Shown one piece after another: positions 55,924 to 59,769 of a stretch of DNA of 59,769 bases. Location: positions 1,494,782-1,554,550 of the forward strand of contig FN649731.1 in the NCBI GenBank assembly GCA_000310025.1. Direction: 5' to 3'. Positions within the stretch are counted from its first letter, which is position 1. Each line of letters starts with the position of its first letter. The stretch is from Ectocarpus siliculosus. Its lineage: Eukaryota; Sar; Phaeophyceae; Ectocarpales; Ectocarpaceae. The notes beneath the pieces were generated by a model. That model saw only the letters and a list, made by a program, of their open reading frames with translations. It searched no databases and was not told the origin of the DNA. Both the position numbers and the translations under genes were made by a program.

Positions 55924-58900
55924 TTTCGATCTGTTCGCGACCCCCCTCGGTCAGTGGATACGGTTTCGAATCGCTCCTCGTTTTTGGTACTTTTTATGTC
56001 TTTTTAGGATGCAGCTTCGTTCGTATGCCATAGATGCAGCTTTGTATTCATTAAGTTGATGTTAAGACGCAGCTTTGTGTACACACAAGTTGGTTCAAGA
56101 TTCAGCTTCTCCGTAGATATGAAGCTGTGCTCTTAGTTCGTAGTACACTCTTGAGGGTTAAAGCGGGGGGCGTTGGTTTTCGTCGTCATCTTGTGGCTTC
56201 GGGCAGAGAGAGGGGTGGTGGGTGGCGGTGATCGTAGCCGCTGCCACGCGCTTGTGGATTTGGTTGTGTCTTGTCTCTTTCCCGAAGTAGTATTGTTTCG
56301 GCGTGTCTGCCTTCCTCGTTGTTCGCGGGGTCGGGGTTGGCAGGGGTCCACGACTTGGTCATGTTTTCCCGCGCACCCACCCCTGCCCTTTGTCTCCACA
56401 ACTTTGTAAATAGTTTTTTTTTCTGATGCATGCATGTATGCAAGTCTCAAAATCCAATTATTTTCTAGTTGGTTTTTCAGATGCTTTCGAATGGGCATCG
56501 GAAGGTAACAGGGAAATAAGTAAATACGGGGGGACCCCCCGGAGGCCCCGTAGACAGTATACTCTGCCGAGCACCCCAAGGAGGGTAGTCTGGTTGTGTG
56601 TGCGCGTTGCCAGCGATACATACATGCCACGGTTTTGTCGTGTTGTCGCCCGGTAGCGTGATCGAATCTGAACACGCGCCTGCCTGCCTGCGACAGGCAG
56701 CACGGGTGGTCCAGTTTTTTGTCGCACGAGTGTTTTTCTATTATTATTATTGTCGTCTCATCTAATAATTATAAAACACGTTGCGTTTGGTAGACGTCAC
56801 GTCTCGCTTCTGAGGGGGAAAAGCTATCGCCGCAACCGCGTACTCGACGGTAGGGTTCATTCCATTCCGTGTGAGCAACAGAACACTGATCGGACTATCC
56901 ATCTATCCAGGCACAAGCGTTTGTGCAGCAATTACTGCGTGGGTACGAGAAACGAGACTAATGCCGTCCGGAGATGGTACCACTGCCAATCTCTTGCCAT
57001 ATTCTGCATGGAGCCTTATCCGTCACATCACCGCTGCTACTACTACTGCTACTACTGCTACACTGCTACTACTGCTACTACTGCTACTACTGCTGCTGCT
57101 GATGGTTGCGCCTTGTTGCCCGCAAGGAAGCAACTGGTACTGCCTGAGGAGAGTCGCGACGGCAGTTTTTTTTTTTTAATTCTCACCTAGTATCTATCAT
57201 ATATCGCCACCGCGCCCACGATTGATTTCGCTTGCTGAATATAATCACGCAGCAAGTAGGAGGAGCTACAACAACAGACAGTGAGCGCGAACGTCGATGT
57301 CCGGGTGTTCTTCCCACGCCGCCATACTAGTTGAAATAGAAGTATAGCTTTTATTGTGCACAAATAATGCCCTGGTTGGTCGGTCGGTTGGTTGCGTCGT
57401 CGTCGTTCGAACACCGCAAACCAGTGGGAAAACGACGGAACTAGGAAGTGTACACACGTGTGTGTGCATTGACACATCCCTTTTTTTTTTGGGAACGAAC
57501 GCTTTGTAGCCCCCCCCCCCCCGTCCGCCGATTTATGTGCTACAGTACCCGTAGAAAAATGGGGTGGAAATGTCATGTGGACAAGAGGGCCCACCGAGAC
57601 GGATTCTGGAAGCACAGCCCTATAACTATCGTAAGGTGAAAACCGGGGGGGGGGGGGATTACTGTGTACATACTTGCGGTCTTGGGGGGATAGGAGTAGC
57701 CTGGGTATATACAACATTGTTAGCAGAGGGAGGGGGGCCGTGGCACACATTTCATTGTAAGAACGAGACACGGTAAGGTTGTGATTCATTCGCGACTGGG
57801 AAGCACAGGAGAGTCAGTGTGAAAAAGGCCGACAACTTGCTTGCTTGCTGATTATTACGGGAAAACAAACAAAACACCGCGGAGTATGTACCACATACCA
57901 CATTCTGGACATTGTGTACCAGGCTGGGAATATTTTTGGATTTCACGCAAAGGCCAGAGGTTTTTGTCTGAAATGGGAGGCAGGCGCTCTATCCTGCCAT
58001 CTAGTAAAGCAAGGGTGTTGGTGCGCAGTGGATCATGCACGCACAAGACTCGGCAGGAGCTCAAAAGAAAATAAATACTCCGTAGTCTACAAAATCAACG
58101 GCGACCGATCGAGTGGCGGCGACGTGGAGTCAAACCACCACCATTTTCGATTTTGTCAAAACTAGGGCCTCGTGGACTAAAAAAAAAAATGGACGGATGT
58201 AAGAAAGAAATCGAATTTACTTATTAAAAACTCGAAAATGTCTTCATTTTCACTGCCCTCTCTGCCTTTTCGTTCAACTGCTGCAAGACTTTTGTTCGAC
58301 TAAGTCGTCAAAAACAAATCTACCAGAATTCAATTCTCTCGGCCCTCCCTCCCCCCCTCCACCAAACCAACAAACAATATAAATACCGTCCCCTCCTTCT
58401 CACTGCCCTTGCTCACGCTCATCATATCTTTACCACCAGGTCGGCGATCCTCACTACTGTCGTTCCGCCTGATCCCTGCGCAGTGACTCTGGTCTCTATA
58501 ATACTGCTGCTGCCGCTGCTGCTTTCGCGCGCGCTATCTATCTATCGATCACAACCATCATTCATTCCCCACACAGTACGAGTGAAACAAAGGAATCCAG
58601 TCCTACGCCAACAACAAAAAAACAGCTGTGAGGGTACATGCATGTATCACTAACAACAGCGTTTTGTTAGGGCGATGTGAGTGCCCCGAGCGATTATTGC
58701 AAGCCGTCCTCCGCCCTCGCGCTTCGTCTGTTTTTCTCTCGACCTTCCTCGCCCCGTACCTATACGCACGTGGTTCAGGGCGTCGGCAAAAAAAAATGGA
58801 CGACAAACTCACAGCAATTTTCACACTGCCTATGTAGTAGGCTATCGCAGCTGGAGGTTACCCACAACAGCACCGGTCCGTTCAAACCGCCTCCTACAAC

Positions 58901-59769
58901 CGCTAAGTCATACAGCCCCGTCCTTATTGCCTCCGTCCAACCCTTAAGCAAAAGGGCAGAAAGCTAATCGAAAAAGAAGCGCACACATGCATACGTATGT
59001 ACGTCGAAATCCTTGGGAGCAGCTAACGTTTCGGCGGACAGCACGCACATCGACAAGCGGGGGGGTGTATCGACTCGCCAAAAAAATCCAACAAGACAAA
59101 GACTGCCATGCCTACCGCCAGCAGCAGTATCGCGGTTCTAATCATCCCACTCCTCGTTTTGACCCCTGACTGCATTGGGTAACCCTTGACCTATCCCCCC
59201 CCGCCAAGAGAAATTCGGGGGGGGGGGGGGGAGGGGTCGGTCGCGCTTTGACCCTAACAATCAGACGGATAGTATTTGCCCTGATCACAATAGCCAGTCA
59301 TGTTCTGGCGTTCCCCGAACGGGAACCCTTTCCATGATGCCCCCGTTATACGCAAACCCCTCCTAGCCGTGGAACTCCAAGCGGTATGCCACGTCTCGCA
59401 CTCGCTCTCCAAGGGTGCCGAGGCGCAAAAAAGAAAAAATCGTGCCGGGGGCACCTCAACAGCAGAAGGAGCATGTGCGCTCTCAAAAGCGCTCTCCCTT
59501 CTTGGGCAGCAACCCCCCATCAGCATCGAACGAATGAATCTGCGGGGCCTCTCTGCAAAAGCGAGATGCGTGTGTGCCAGGCATTCATTCATAATCGGAC
59601 CCGAGCATCGCAGAAAAGAGAACCCCTGCACCATGTGCGAGATGCCAAGGATACCCAGCCCCAACGCTACATCCAGCACCCATCCATCCAACCCAGACCC
59701 CAGAACAACTTTCTCTCACGAATAATAGCAATAGCGCGTAGACAAAAAAATACCACTTTAACGCAAAAT
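55924..59769. other. intergenic right end without a recognised gene
   Basis: Contains (A)GATGCAGCTT repeats at about 56007-56130 (four or five, ~35-bp spacing), a (TACTGC)n tract at 57033-57110 and G/C homopolymers. Frames here are unrecognised. Confidence 0.5.
59254..59691 (-). CDS. hypothetical ORF, doubtful
   Basis: 145-residue frame from ATG to TAG with scattered Cys and the end MTGYCDQGKYYPSDC. No family resemblance and no splice context; it may be a last exon of a gene outside the window or chance. Confidence 0.2.
   Translation of the reverse strand: MDGWVLDVALGLGILGISHMVQGFSFLRCSGPIMNECLAHTHLAFAERPRRFIRSMLMGGCCPRRESAFESAHAPSAVEVPPARFFLFCASAPLESECETWHTAWSSTARRGLRITGASWKGFPFGERQNMTGYCDQGKYYPSDC

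Overview
This is nuclear DNA from a eukaryote with intron-rich genes. GC-rich exons encode long Ala, Gly, Ser and Pro runs, introns are GT-AG and 0.1 to 5 kb long, microsatellites and homopolymer G/C tracts are abundant, and there are two 100-N assembly gaps. This style fits a stramenopile, most likely a brown alga of the Ectocarpus type; that assignment rests on style and gene content, not on a diagnostic marker. All genes below were assembled by hand from splice sites, reading phase and family resemblance.

Layout. 1-2.5 kb: 5' part of a minus-strand N-acyl-phosphatidylethanolamine phospholipase D-like gene that runs off the left edge. 2.5-5.7 kb: intergenic, with a cluster of direct and inverted copies of a ~60-bp repeat. 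5.7-8.9 kb: a Ty3/gypsy-type LTR retrotransposon that has lost everything before integrase and is broken by a stop and a frameshift. 11.9-27 kb: three small genes (A minus, B plus, C plus) with one architecture: a signal-peptide exon, a long phase-2 intron, and a last exon encoding a short low-complexity extracellular region and a C-terminal hydrophobic segment. I read them as diverged paralogues forming a local cluster of secreted or membrane-anchored proteins, and consider this the most novel content of the window. Their introns and spacers hold tandem arrays (~229-bp period) and terminal-inverted-repeat elements.

29-36 kb: 3' exons of an unrecognised minus-strand gene, then a complete seven-exon tRNA pseudouridine synthase gene (PUS1/TruA family). 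It shares a 182-bp divergent promoter region with a plus-strand REEP/HVA22/DP1-family membrane-shaping protein (36.4-39.5 kb) that carries a very long disordered tail. 39.5-44.2 kb: intergenic with repeats and a gap. 44.2-55.9 kb: a large plus-strand gene for a SIP5/DA2-type RING protein with an N-myristoylation-type start, two ubiquitin-interacting motifs, about 1,000 residues of low-complexity sequence and a possible C-terminal CxxC...CxxC module. 55.9-59.8 kb: no convincing gene.

The annotated genes do not form one pathway. They are ordinary housekeeping functions (lipid signalling, tRNA modification, ER shaping, ubiquitin ligation) embedded in repeat-rich DNA with several short dispersed repeat families, one of which resembles the 5' half of a tRNA.
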